Shown piece by piece: positions 39,081 through 48,478 of a DNA stretch of 64,000 nucleotides. Source of the DNA: Dysgonomonas sp. 25 (GTDB lineage Bacteria; Bacteroidota; Bacteroidia; Bacteroidales; Dysgonomonadaceae); the NCBI RefSeq assembly GCF_010501075.1, contig NZ_QVMN01000004.1:247847-311846 (forward strand), read 5' to 3'. How positions within the stretch are numbered: the stretch's first letter is position 1; every line of letters starts with the position of its first letter. The notes beneath the pieces were generated by a model, which did no database searches, was not told the origin of the DNA, and saw only the letters and a program-made list of their open reading frames with translations. A program made the translations under genes and the position numbers.

Positions 39081-39551
39081 CTATTCCAATACAAAATTTA
39101 TTGTTACTACAACTTCCGAGTACGTTGCGAATCCGTCTTTATCCTTAGATGGTACCCAATTGTTGGGTAAAGCCGACATTGCCCGGATGATTTCTTTATT
39201 AAACGAAGAATCGGTTGTCCGGAGGTATTTCACGTTTCCGGTAAGTTCTCCTCTCAGTCCTATTTCGAATGCCAATATAGTTCGCCCTCGTATGCCGTTT
39301 TCGATGGCTGTTGTGGGATATACGATTCTCTCTTCTATCTGGGCTTTTAGTATTTTGTTGCTGCCCTCTTTGTATCGGGGTAGGGTAGCCCCTTCTTCGA
39401 CTTTATAAATAACAGTATCTACTTCTATAGGTGCTGCTCTCCATGTGCCTAAATCGCGGGTTGATTCGATAAATCGCGGTTTACAGGATGTTGTTAGGAC
39501 TATGACAATGAAAAAAGCGGAAACGAGTAGCAGTGGGATTATTTTTTTCAT
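39081..39551 (-). CDS. Lipoprotein with TonB C-terminal-like domain
   Basis: This 156-residue protein has a lipoprotein signal with the cleavage motif VLTTSC|K and then a TonB_C-like fold (about 65-155): IVYPTTAIENGIRGRTILAF, IGLRGELTGNVKYLRTTD and a final VVVTINFVLE strand. The ATG lies 8 bp after the last glycosyltransferase, so it is the last gene of the second polysaccharide operon. Stand-alone TonB_C lipoproteins are common in Bacteroidetes, but their role is not clear; a link to the glycan is inference. Confidence 0.82.
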   Translation of the reverse strand: MKKIIPLLLVSAFFIVIVLTTSCKPRFIESTRDLGTWRAAPIEVDTVIYKVEEGATLPRYKEGSNKILKAQIEERIVYPTTAIENGIRGRTILAFEIGLRGELTGNVKYLRTTDSSFNKEIIRAMSALPNNWVPSKDKDGFATYSEVVVTINFVLE

Positions 39552-39559
39552 CCGGGTCG

Positions 39560-40375
39560 TTATTTAGCTAATCCAATGGAACGAAGTATCTTGCGGAAGG
39601 CATGAAAGCCATAATAAATCCATTTGCGCGAATGGACAAAGTCTATAATGTAACTGTCTGCTTCCAGATGCTTTAATCTGTCGTACCGCTTGAGTAAGGC
39701 AGCAGGCATATATTGCTCTGCAATAGCCCGCCTTTCTTTTTGTATAGCCACTCCGCCGATGGTCGAACTAAGTCCTTCCATATTGTAGATGACAATGTTT
39801 ACATCTTTGTAAAGCACAGTTTCGCGCTTCATCCCGATGGCAATGAAGAACAACTTCCAGTCAGCTGTTATTCGGAGGCTTTCGTCGTATAAGCCGTATT
39901 TTGCAAAATTATCCGTTTTGATAAAGAATGCCTGATGGCACAGGTCGCCACTGTATATGTCGTATAGCGGCTCGCTCCAGTCGCGCTCCTTATACGATTC
40001 GTTGAGGGTATATTGTTCGCCTTTCTCTTCTACGAAGTTTCCGCAAATAAAGCTTTCGTGCGGATTACCTTCAAAGATTTTTTTATACACTTCGTCCGAT
40101 ACCAGCCGGTCGCCTGTATTCAGAAAATGCAGGTATTCACCTTTGGCGGCCTTTATACCTTTATTCATCGCATTGTAAATGCCTGTGTCGGGCTCGCTTA
40201 TCCAATACGATATCTTATCGGCATATTGTTGTATCACCTCCACGCTGCCATCGGTAGAACCGCCGTCTATGATAATAAATTCATAGTCGGTAAAGGACTG
40301 GAAAATAACACTCTCGATAGTTTTTATCAAGCCGTCCTTGTTATTCAAGTTGATGGTGATGACCGATAGTTTCAT
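39560..40375 (-). CDS. Glycosyltransferase family 2
   Basis: This 271-residue GT-A enzyme begins LSVITINLNNKDGL, has IIIDGGSTDGSVEV for nucleotide binding, ISEPDTGIYNAMNKGI and the acidic FLNTGDRLV motif. It is closely similar in the N-terminal half to the enzyme at 45366-46157 (same operon), which suggests duplication within the locus. It follows the next upstream glycosyltransferase gene by 2 bp. Confidence 0.92.
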   Translation of the reverse strand: MKLSVITINLNNKDGLIKTIESVIFQSFTDYEFIIIDGGSTDGSVEVIQQYADKISYWISEPDTGIYNAMNKGIKAAKGEYLHFLNTGDRLVSDEVYKKIFEGNPHESFICGNFVEEKGEQYTLNESYKERDWSEPLYDIYSGDLCHQAFFIKTDNFAKYGLYDESLRITADWKLFFIAIGMKRETVLYKDVNIVIYNMEGLSSTIGGVAIQKERRAIAEQYMPAALLKRYDRLKHLEADSYIIDFVHSRKWIYYGFHAFRKILRSIGLAK

Positions 40376-40377
40376 GG

Positions 40378-41244
40378 CTATTTTCGGAGATTTCTGATTA
40401 AAAATGGAGCAAAAGGGCGCAGGAAATTGTAAAAAGACAACTTGACTATTGCCCTGCGCATATTGTAATCTTTGGCAAAGGATAACTGATTCTTATATAG
40501 TCTTTTAACTTTGTTTGTTATCGCTTTGTGGAATTTCCTGTTGGTGTACTGGTCAAAATGGTATAGCAGATAAGTCATCCAGGCTGCTTGATTGACAGGT
40601 TGCAACTTGTGCGAAATACCCCCTTCGTGCCTTCTGTAAACAGACATTGCATCGGGCAGTATTTTCAGTTTCCCTTTTAGCGAGGTCAAAAGCTGTAGTC
40701 CATAATCACCATTAACGATTGTGCCATACCAATCGGGAATTTCGAAAGCCTCTTTCCGGTATACGATCGAAGCCGTCATTATTCCCCAGTCCTGAAGAAT
40801 GACATCTGTTGTGGTCAGTTCGGTTTGCTTTGGCAATTTCCCTTTCTCAAAGATACCGTTATTCAAAACATCGGACACATTTGCACATAAAGAAAAATCG
40901 GGATGGCTATCTAAGAAATCTACTTGTTTCTGCAGTTTATGCGGGTCTGTCCAATAGTCGTCGCCTTCGCAAAAGGCGATGTATTTGCCTTGGCAAGCTT
41001 CTATATTGGCTATCCAATTGGACATAGAACCCATATTCTTTTCGGGCAACCTCAACCTGATAAGGTCGGGATACTTCTCTTTATATTCAATGCAGATAGT
41101 ACGCGTTTTGTCTGTCGAACAATCGTCTCCTACAACAATTTCGATAGGAAATGTTGTTTTCTGGGCAATAATATTGTCCAGAGTCTGGGCAATATATTGC
41201 TCTTGATTGTAGGTTATAACAGAAACACTAACTATAATATTCAC
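40378..41244 (-). CDS. Glycosyltransferase family 2
   Basis: This 288-residue GT-A enzyme has SVITYNQEQYIAQTL, VGDDCSTDKT and the DxD-like AFCEGDDYW motif. The EGDDYW type and the QEQYI start group it with the paralog at 43653-44510. The C-terminal end is basic (FLIRNLRK). It follows the ATP-grasp/HAD gene by 12 bp. Confidence 0.92.
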   Translation of the reverse strand: MNIIVSVSVITYNQEQYIAQTLDNIIAQKTTFPIEIVVGDDCSTDKTRTICIEYKEKYPDLIRLRLPEKNMGSMSNWIANIEACQGKYIAFCEGDDYWTDPHKLQKQVDFLDSHPDFSLCANVSDVLNNGIFEKGKLPKQTELTTTDVILQDWGIMTASIVYRKEAFEIPDWYGTIVNGDYGLQLLTSLKGKLKILPDAMSVYRRHEGGISHKLQPVNQAAWMTYLLYHFDQYTNRKFHKAITNKVKRLYKNQLSFAKDYNMRRAIVKLSFYNFLRPFAPFLIRNLRK

Positions 41245-41256
41245 GACTTTCTTTTT

Positions 41257-42531
41257 TTAATTTTCAAGTAAAGACTCTACCATATCGGGGCTGAATACCG
41301 GGATGCCCAAATTAGCATGTACCTCATTCCGTTCAGCGAAAGAATCGTCTATGAAAATGGCAGATCGTGTTGTAATATGCTGAAATTTCTTATCTGATTG
41401 GGCGATATGAATTATTTTATCAAACAACCCATCTACACGGAATTTTTTTAACGAATCGGCTATGTTTTTACTGTGTTTTGTCAAAAGAATGACTTTCTTA
41501 CCATTCGCAATACATTGATAAACAAACGCGATAAGTTGACGGTTTACTTTGTTCTCAATAATCAGGCAGTCGTCGAAATCTATGTATGCTTCGTCATATT
41601 CTATGCCAATTTTGTAGCGATTATCCAAGGCTCTGTCCAATTCGATATCGTAATCGTTTTCGGTGATGTTCAGATTGTATCCAAAGGCATCGAAAATGCT
41701 TAATAAAGCAAAATTTACACCCTTATTTCTGTATAAGGCCGAAGAACCTCCCATTCGCGAAGCTACTTCCATTAATACTAATTCGTTATCTGCATTCTCC
41801 TTTACCTGAAAAAACCATGCTCCTTGGAATTGTAAGGCGTCATTTATTTTTCTGGCATATTCACCGAAACGTTTATCTTTGACCGTTGTTGTATTTACAC
41901 TTATACCATTGCTTATTCGTTGACGAACGCGTGCGCCAGAAAATAGCAACTTACCGTCTTTATCTGAAAAGCAGTCTATTGTATATTCCTTTCCGGGAAG
42001 ATATTCCATAACTAAGCTGTCGGGATACTCTTCGAACTGGATATTCATTTTTTCGCGATCATTTATTTTCTTCGCCCCTCTCGATCCATATCCTATTCTG
42101 GGTTTCATAAACACAGGATATTGGCTTACCTGCTCAGGGTTGCTGAAAACACGCGGAATTGGTATTAGGCCATTTAATACATTGTATGTTTTCTCTTTCG
42201 ATAAACATATCTTGGTCGTTTCAATTGGAGAAGATATAACCTTACAACCAAGATAAGCTTCATTTTCTTTCAAAATAGTCACCACACTGTCCATTGCAGG
42301 GTATATTGCGTCTATTTTCAGCGATTCTATTATGGATTTTAGTTGAGGAAGGAAATCCTTTTCTGTGACAAAAGGTAAGTCTCCAATGTATTGCTCGAAA
42401 ACAAAGCGGCCATGATCTGGAACACTGTTTGCCCCAAACAACCTTACGTGTGCCGAATAACGAAGTGATCGATGAATTTCAAGCGCAACTTCCGAACCGC
42501 AAGGGAAAATTAATATGTTGAAAGGTGTCAT
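41257..42531 (-). CDS. ATP-grasp ligase fused to a HAD-like domain
   Basis: This 424-residue protein joins two folds. Residues 1-100 form a pre-ATP-grasp domain (NILIFPCGSEVALEI). Residues 100-300 form an ATP-grasp domain with FMKPRIGYGSRG (K143 and glycine loop), VMEYLPGKEYTID (E176) and the metal site MEVASRMGGSS (E255). Residues 312-424 look like a HAD phosphohydrolase core: YIDFDDCLI (D318, D320), VILLTKHS (T351) and AIFIDDSFAER (D395, D396). ATP-grasp enzymes join a carboxylate to an amine through an acyl-phosphate. Its 5' end overlaps the sugar aminotransferase gene by 4 bp, so it may acylate the new amino group. The substrate is inference. Confidence 0.8.
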   Translation of the reverse strand: MTPFNILIFPCGSEVALEIHRSLRYSAHVRLFGANSVPDHGRFVFEQYIGDLPFVTEKDFLPQLKSIIESLKIDAIYPAMDSVVTILKENEAYLGCKVISSPIETTKICLSKEKTYNVLNGLIPIPRVFSNPEQVSQYPVFMKPRIGYGSRGAKKINDREKMNIQFEEYPDSLVMEYLPGKEYTIDCFSDKDGKLLFSGARVRQRISNGISVNTTTVKDKRFGEYARKINDALQFQGAWFFQVKENADNELVLMEVASRMGGSSALYRNKGVNFALLSIFDAFGYNLNITENDYDIELDRALDNRYKIGIEYDEAYIDFDDCLIIENKVNRQLIAFVYQCIANGKKVILLTKHSKNIADSLKKFRVDGLFDKIIHIAQSDKKFQHITTRSAIFIDDSFAERNEVHANLGIPVFSPDMVESLLEN

Positions 42532-43646
42532 CTAAGTTTATTTTTTATCAACGTACAGATTCTTGTTACATCCTCTGCCGATAAATTCGGATAAATCGGT
42601 AAACAGATAACCTCTTTGGCTGCCTGCGTAGAAACAGGGATGTTGCTTGCCGAAGATGATGGTAATCCCTTGTACGTCGGGAAATCGCTGATAAGCGGAT
42701 AGAAATAGCGGCGTCCCATAATATCATGCTTTTGCATGCCGAAGTACAGGTCGTCGCGCGTCATACCATATTCCAATGCGTTGACGCGTATCGGGAAGTA
42801 AGCATAGCAATGTTCTACCCCTTCCATATCATCCAGATAGCTGATTCCTTCAACACCCTTCAGCAGCTTGCGATAGAGGTCGGCAATTTCTTTACGTTTA
42901 GCGATATAGTTATCGACATGCTTCAATTGAAGTAAGCCGTATGCCGCCTGCAATTCGTTCATTTTGGCGTTGATTCCCGGCTCTATAACTGTCACTTCGT
43001 CTTTGAATCCGAAGTTTTTCAATAAGTCGATACGTTGCTTTGTCTTCTCGTCCTGACAGATAATAGCACCACCTTCGATGGTGTTGTATGTCTTGGTCGC
43101 ATGAAAGCTGAGGATAGACAGGTCGCCCCAGTTGAGGATGGATTGACCATCCTTTTTCACCCCGAAGGCGTGGGCAGCATCGTATATCACCCGCAACCCG
43201 TAAATGTCGGCAATGCGTTGTATTTCCTCTACCTGACACGGATTTCCGTATACATGTACAGGCATAATGGCTGTCGTTTGCGGGGTGATGGCAGCTTCAA
43301 TCTTTTTAGGATCAAGGTTGAAATACTCATCTTCGATGTCGACAAACACCGGTTTGATATTGTTCCACCACAGCGAATGCGTCGTCGCAACAAAACTGAA
43401 CGGCGTAGTAATCACTTCGCCAGTGATGCGTAGTGCCTGCAAAGCCGTAATCAGCGCCAACGTTCCGTTCGAAAAGACAGATAAGTATTTCACTCCGAGA
43501 TAATCGGCCAGTTCTTTTTCGAAATCTACATGGAAAGGCCCGTTATTGGTCAGCCATTTGTTGTCCCATATCTGTTGCAGGTAAGGGATGAATTCTTCCA
43601 GTGGCGGCAAAGCCGGTTGTGTGACGAATATCTTTTTATTGCTCAT
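42528..43646 (-). CDS. DegT/DnrJ/EryC1 sugar aminotransferase (VioA-like)
   Basis: This 372-residue PLP enzyme should aminate a keto nucleotide sugar. Cofactor motifs are VIYDAAHAFGV (D156) and LSFHATKTYNTIEGG with the Schiff-base lysine K185. The FSFVATTHSLWW segment and HATK motif resemble 4-keto-sugar aminotransferases such as VioA, so a 4-amino-4,6-dideoxy sugar is possible. It shares 4 bp with the ATP-grasp/HAD gene downstream. Confidence 0.88.
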   Translation of the reverse strand: MSNKKIFVTQPALPPLEEFIPYLQQIWDNKWLTNNGPFHVDFEKELADYLGVKYLSVFSNGTLALITALQALRITGEVITTPFSFVATTHSLWWNNIKPVFVDIEDEYFNLDPKKIEAAITPQTTAIMPVHVYGNPCQVEEIQRIADIYGLRVIYDAAHAFGVKKDGQSILNWGDLSILSFHATKTYNTIEGGAIICQDEKTKQRIDLLKNFGFKDEVTVIEPGINAKMNELQAAYGLLQLKHVDNYIAKRKEIADLYRKLLKGVEGISYLDDMEGVEHCYAYFPIRVNALEYGMTRDDLYFGMQKHDIMGRRYFYPLISDFPTYKGLPSSSASNIPVSTQAAKEVICLPIYPNLSAEDVTRICTLIKNKLR

Positions 43647-43652
43647 ATTTTT

Positions 43653-44510
43653 TTACTTTTTAAGTCGTCTGTATAATTTGCGTAGCGGGAGCGGAGTCAT
43701 ATGCTTGATTTTGTCCCGGAATCCCAGTTCGCCGAATATACCGGCGCGTATTCTTCTTTTATGTTCCTTAAATGCCTCGGTATATTTGTAATCGAGGAAT
43801 TTATCGTAATTATCTATCAGTATAATCATTTCGCGCCCTTGCTCCTCCAATGTCATCTTCGACCATTGTCCGTCGGGCTGGATGCGATAAGCGGACGTTA
43901 CTTCTTTCAGATACGCTTGATAACCATATTCTCCCATCACCATGCCCAGTAACCAATCGGCAAACACCATCTCGAATATGCTATTGTTGAGTTTCTGGAT
44001 ATTCTCGAGGCGGAAAGTGCAACATGAGAGTGTCCCTATCTGGTTTTTCAACGCAAGGCGTTCACTGGTGAAAAGTTCGTAATCTTCCGGCAATTTCCAG
44101 TCGTATATTTCTTCGCGGTTTTCCTCGATAAATAACCGAAGATGGCGATTGAATGCCATCGAACATTCGGGATGTTCTTCGAGAAACGAAACATGCGATT
44201 GCAGATGGTTCGTCAACCAGTAGTCATCCCCTTCGAGGATAGAGATATACTTTCCTGTACAGGCGGCGTATGCCCGCTTATAGTTTTTGATATAGCCCAT
44301 GTTAGGCTCTTTCGGCAGGAAATTGAAGGTGAAGCCTTTTGGCGCTTTTGTAGCATATTCTTCTATAATAGCCAAAGTATTGTCGGGCGAACTATCGTCG
44401 GCAACAATAATTTCCACATCGGCGTCTACCTGCTGCATAAGGATACTTTCTACCGTCTGGCGAATGTATCCTTCTTGTTTATAGGTGATTAATATGACGC
44501 TTATTTTCAT
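43653..44510 (-). CDS. Glycosyltransferase family 2
   Basis: This 285-residue GT-A enzyme has SVILITYKQEGYIRQTV, VADDSSPDNT and SILEGDDYW. It is a paralog of the enzyme at 40378-41244. Its start overlaps the stop of the upstream glycosyltransferase by 4 bp. The C-terminus is basic. Confidence 0.92.
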   Translation of the reverse strand: MKISVILITYKQEGYIRQTVESILMQQVDADVEIIVADDSSPDNTLAIIEEYATKAPKGFTFNFLPKEPNMGYIKNYKRAYAACTGKYISILEGDDYWLTNHLQSHVSFLEEHPECSMAFNRHLRLFIEENREEIYDWKLPEDYELFTSERLALKNQIGTLSCCTFRLENIQKLNNSIFEMVFADWLLGMVMGEYGYQAYLKEVTSAYRIQPDGQWSKMTLEEQGREMIILIDNYDKFLDYKYTEAFKEHKRRIRAGIFGELGFRDKIKHMTPLPLRKLYRRLKK

Positions 44511-45358
44511 CTACGTTTCTTTTTGCCAACTATTTTTTTCCAAGCTTTTCCTATTAATTCAAAAGGCTTGTATACGATGCTTCCTATCCTCCATTGAGGT
44601 TGTTCTTTGAGCCATATGACTTCTCTTTTGAATTGATCTGCTTCGATATGATCCCGTAAAGGGTTGAAATATCTCAGATATTTTTCCTGATGGTTTCTGA
44701 ATAGTTGTATCAGCAATTTTTCATTTTTTTCCCTATCGACAAGAGTGGAACGGGATATTTCTTTGATCCGGTAGTACAGATGGAAGTCATTTAATTTGAC
44801 AACTTTCGTCTTGTCATCTATTATCGACAACCAAAAATCCCAATCCTCCAAGCCGTCTCTCATGTTTTCGTTATATCCCGATGGAGGAAAAACGTCTCTA
44901 CGGAACATGGATGAATTTGTAATGGGGTTTTTCAAAAACATATTCTCGAATTTGTATTCGGGAGAGATGTGTTTGCCTTCTTTTACTCCAAAGAATATAG
45001 TATTACAATATATAATTTTTACATCCGCATCTTTTTCAAATATATCGACGGCTTCGCTGATGTAAGATTGACTGATTTTGTCGTCGCCATCCAAGGGTAA
45101 TATGTATTTTCCTTCAGATTGGTTGAATGCAAAGTTTCGGGTTGCCGATACACCGCTGTTTTCTTTATAGAAATATTTGAAGCGTTTATTTTTCTCTACC
45201 CATTTCAAAGCGACTTCCTCCGAATTATCAGCTGAGCCATCGTTAACTATAATACATTCCCAATTACTGTATTCTTGGTCTAATACAGATTGCAGTGCTT
45301 CATCCAGATAGGGTGCCTGATTGTAACACGGGACAATTATAGATACTAACGGTTGCAT
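44507..45358 (-). CDS. Glycosyltransferase family 2
   Basis: This 283-residue GT-A enzyme has SIIVPCYNQAPYLDEAL, NDGSADNSEEV and the DxD-like LPLDGDDKIS. It ends in a strongly basic tail (KKIVGKKKRR), which may hold it to the membrane surface. It lies 7 bp after the preceding gene of the operon and overlaps the next by 4 bp. Confidence 0.92.
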   Translation of the reverse strand: MQPLVSIIVPCYNQAPYLDEALQSVLDQEYSNWECIIVNDGSADNSEEVALKWVEKNKRFKYFYKENSGVSATRNFAFNQSEGKYILPLDGDDKISQSYISEAVDIFEKDADVKIIYCNTIFFGVKEGKHISPEYKFENMFLKNPITNSSMFRRDVFPPSGYNENMRDGLEDWDFWLSIIDDKTKVVKLNDFHLYYRIKEISRSTLVDREKNEKLLIQLFRNHQEKYLRYFNPLRDHIEADQFKREVIWLKEQPQWRIGSIVYKPFELIGKAWKKIVGKKKRR

Positions 45359-45365
45359 AATAATA

Positions 45366-46157
45366 TTATAGTTTAAGCCACTTTAAGAATCCTACCTTCT
45401 TTAACAGTTTAACACTAAAGGATGTTTTTATTTTATAGAGTTCCAACATATTACTATACCATTCTGTGTATATCTTATAATATGCAGGGAATGAGAATTC
45501 TATATGTTTGCTTCTTTCTTTATGTATCAACTTTTGGCTTTCCGGCAGGGAACTGATGCCATTGGTAAAGAAAATCACATATGATTCGTTGACATGCTTG
45601 AATGTAGCATTATTTTTCAATATGCTATCCATGAAAAAAGCCCAATCGGACACAATTTTGAAATCTTCGTTGTAGTAGCCGTATTGTACTAATTGTTCGC
45701 GCTTTATAAAGGCTCCTGCGTGAGGAAGACTGTCGGTTGCGAAATAATAAAAATCAGGATGGTCGGAGTATGTTTTAATATAAGCATCTGTGTTATCCTC
45801 ATTTCTTATTTCGAGATCGAAATAGATAATATCCTCACCTTCGATATGAGCTATGGCTTTATTGAAATCTATATCCTGTAACAGGATGTCGCCGCTATTT
45901 ATAAAAGTGACATACTCGCCATTAGCCGCTTTAATTCCCTTATTCATAGCGTTGTAAACGCCCGAATCCGGTTCGCTTACCCAGTATGTTATCTTGTCGG
46001 CATATTTCTCAATAACCTTTACGCTGTCATCGGTCGATGCACCGTCGATAACAATATATTCTATGTTATCAAAATCCTGATTGATAACACTTTTGATTGT
46101 CTTTTCGAGACCAGCGGAGTTATTGTAGTTTATTGTTATGACCGAAAGTTTCTTCAT
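45366..46157 (-). CDS. Glycosyltransferase family 2
   Basis: This 263-residue GT-A enzyme has LSVITINYNNSAGLEKTI, VIDGASTDDSVKV, VSEPDSGVYNAMNKGI and FINSGDIL. It is a paralog of the enzyme at 39560-40375. It follows the upstream glycosyltransferase by 3 bp. Confidence 0.92.
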   Translation of the reverse strand: MKKLSVITINYNNSAGLEKTIKSVINQDFDNIEYIVIDGASTDDSVKVIEKYADKITYWVSEPDSGVYNAMNKGIKAANGEYVTFINSGDILLQDIDFNKAIAHIEGEDIIYFDLEIRNEDNTDAYIKTYSDHPDFYYFATDSLPHAGAFIKREQLVQYGYYNEDFKIVSDWAFFMDSILKNNATFKHVNESYVIFFTNGISSLPESQKLIHKERSKHIEFSFPAYYKIYTEWYSNMLELYKIKTSFSVKLLKKVGFLKWLKL

Positions 46158-46160
46158 GCT

Positions 46161-47153
46161 TTAAAAGCGAAACCCGAAAAACTGTTTAAATCCTAAGTTT
46201 CGTAGTGTAAAGGTAAATAATTTGCTCCGAAATAAGTTATATTTGATGCAAAAGAGGAAAAAAGAGGCTTTTTTGTAATCTCCTTTGCTGATAAGATGGT
46301 GTTCGAGAAAGAAGCTGTTCAATTCTTTTATAGCAGGGATATTGACTTTAATATCTTCGGTTGCGGAAGTCGTGACATGCGAATAGATATTGTCGTAGAA
46401 TTTAGCAATCGCTTTGTTGCATTCGTCTTTATCCGCTCGTTCCTGAACCACAGGATAAAAAGTTTCCAGATATAATTTACTCCCTTGCAGGAAAAACTTC
46501 ATATTAGCTTTCTTGTATTCAACGCGATAAGAGCAATCGGGTGCGGCATTCGGGAAAACTTTGAATACTACATCCTTTACAAGCAAAGCCCGCGTATGAA
46601 ACTCCGGATCTTGCAATCGTGGGAAGCGTTCGTCAAAACCTTTCAACTGCTCTTTCAGAAACTTATTATTCCAGAACGGACAGGTGATAGCCCAAGGCAG
46701 ATTATGCGCTAAAAGAGCATGCAAGTAATTGGGATATTCGTTTGTCAGTAAACGCCTTTCTGTATCTCCGTTCGGAGTAAATGCATCCATCTGAAAGACG
46801 GCAAAGTCCAACTCTTGGTGTCTCTGCATCGTTTCCACTCTCTTCTCCAGACAGGTTGGGTATAATAAATCATCCGAATCGAGAAACATCAGATAGTCTC
46901 CGGTCGATTTCTCTATCCCGATGTTTCGGCATACAGTCCCGCCTTTTGGCATCCGGTCACGTGAAAACAGTTTGATGCGTTCATCTTTTTCGGCGTATCG
47001 ATTAACTATCGAGCAGGAACTATCCGTCGAACCGTCGTCTACAATCACCATTTCCCAATGCGGATACGTCTGCGCCAAAACACTTTCTATTGTTTCGGAG
47101 ACATATTGCTCTGTATTGAACAGCGGAGTTATAATGGAGATTAAAGGATTCAT
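46161..47153 (-). CDS. Glycosyltransferase family 2
   Basis: This 330-residue GT-A enzyme has SIITPLFNTEQYVSETI, DDGSTDSSCSI and MFLDSDDLLYP, which are the family 2 nucleotide and metal motifs. It is longer than its neighbours because of a C-terminal extension without clear motifs. It follows the UDP-sugar dehydrogenase gene by 3 bp. Confidence 0.92.
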   Translation of the reverse strand: MNPLISIITPLFNTEQYVSETIESVLAQTYPHWEMVIVDDGSTDSSCSIVNRYAEKDERIKLFSRDRMPKGGTVCRNIGIEKSTGDYLMFLDSDDLLYPTCLEKRVETMQRHQELDFAVFQMDAFTPNGDTERRLLTNEYPNYLHALLAHNLPWAITCPFWNNKFLKEQLKGFDERFPRLQDPEFHTRALLVKDVVFKVFPNAAPDCSYRVEYKKANMKFFLQGSKLYLETFYPVVQERADKDECNKAIAKFYDNIYSHVTTSATEDIKVNIPAIKELNSFFLEHHLISKGDYKKASFFLFCIKYNLFRSKLFTFTLRNLGFKQFFGFRF

Positions 47154-47156
47154 CTT

Positions 47157-48446
47157 TTATAATCTGGCATCGACAAGTTCGCGGTCGACAAATGCTTTAA
47201 CATCGAAAATGACCGCACCTGCCTCTTTATATTTCTTATAGTCGAACGACTTGAACTCGTCGTGCATGACACATACAATAATTGCTTGATAATCTTGGTT
47301 CTTGTCGAATGCGGGGAGGATATCCAAATTATATTCCTCTTTCACTTCTTCTGCATTAACCCACGGATCGTATAAGTCCACAGAGATTCCGAATTCAGTT
47401 AATTCCCGATGTATATCAAATACCTTTGAGTTACGGATATCGGGGCAGTTCTCCTTGAATGTCACTCCCATAATGAGTGCTTTGCTGCCACTAATTTTAA
47501 TGCCTTTTTGTATCATCATTTTGATGGTCTTGTTGGCAATAAATGGTGCGATACTGTTATTAACTCGCCTACCCGATAAAATAACATCAGGATGATATCC
47601 GACCGAAATGGCTTTTTGTGCCAAATAGTATGGGTCGACGCTGATACAGTGTCCCCCAACCAATCCGGGTTTATATTTCAAAAAATTCCATTTCGTAGCG
47701 GCAGCTTCCAATACGTCGTTGGTGTCGATACCTATTTTGTCAAAGATGATAGCCAGTTCGTTCATAAAGGATATATTGATATCCCGCTGGGTATTTTCGA
47801 TGACTTTAGAAGCTTCGGCAACCTTCATGCTTGGAGCGCAATGCGTACCGGCTTCAATGATAGAAGCATATAGGTTATCAACAAATATGGATATTTCCCC
47901 AGTTGAGCCCGAGGTTACTTTTTTTATCTTGGTCAGGGTATTTATTTTGTCGCCGGGATTAATCCGTTCAGGCGAATAACCGCAGTAGAAATCCTGATTG
48001 AATTTCATGCCCGAAGTTTTTTCCAGTTCAGGTACACAAATTTCTTCCGTACATCCAGGGAAAACCGTGGATTCATAAATAACAACATCACCTTTAGACA
48101 AAGTCTTCCCTATCATCTGGCTCGCCTTGATAAGCGGGTTCAGATCAGGGCTGTTGAATTTGTCGATGGGGGTAGGAACGGTAACGATATATATGTTATA
48201 CGCTTTCAGATCTTCCGGGTTGTGAGAAAACCGTAGGCCATTCTCGTCCTTCTCACCCAAAGCTATCATTTCACAAAGCTCTTTCACATCCGCTTCGCGG
48301 GTATGATCTTCTCCTTTGCAAAGTTCTTGTATCCGTTGCTCGTTTATGTCAAAGCCAAGAACCGGATATTTCTTTGCAAATTCTATTGCAAGGGGCAATC
48401 CTACATATCCCAATCCAATGACAGCTATTTTTATATTTTTATTCAT
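47157..48446 (-). CDS. UDP-sugar 6-dehydrogenase (TviB/WbpO type), second copy
   Basis: This enzyme oxidises a UDP-N-acetylhexosamine to the uronate. From MNKNIKIAVIGLGYVG it has 429 residues; the frame is open 33 bp further upstream, but that adds only a non-conserved MGYIIVTISIK. The catalytic motif VGGHCISVDPYY (Cys near 267) and all other motifs match the copy at 26518-27816, and the two proteins are very similar along their whole length. The operon glycan thus probably also holds an acidic amino sugar. Confidence 0.92.
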   Translation of the reverse strand: MNKNIKIAVIGLGYVGLPLAIEFAKKYPVLGFDINEQRIQELCKGEDHTREADVKELCEMIALGEKDENGLRFSHNPEDLKAYNIYIVTVPTPIDKFNSPDLNPLIKASQMIGKTLSKGDVVIYESTVFPGCTEEICVPELEKTSGMKFNQDFYCGYSPERINPGDKINTLTKIKKVTSGSTGEISIFVDNLYASIIEAGTHCAPSMKVAEASKVIENTQRDINISFMNELAIIFDKIGIDTNDVLEAAATKWNFLKYKPGLVGGHCISVDPYYLAQKAISVGYHPDVILSGRRVNNSIAPFIANKTIKMMIQKGIKISGSKALIMGVTFKENCPDIRNSKVFDIHRELTEFGISVDLYDPWVNAEEVKEEYNLDILPAFDKNQDYQAIIVCVMHDEFKSFDYKKYKEAGAVIFDVKAFVDRELVDARL

Positions 48447-48478
48447 TTTAATTGATATTGTTACAATAATGTACCCCA

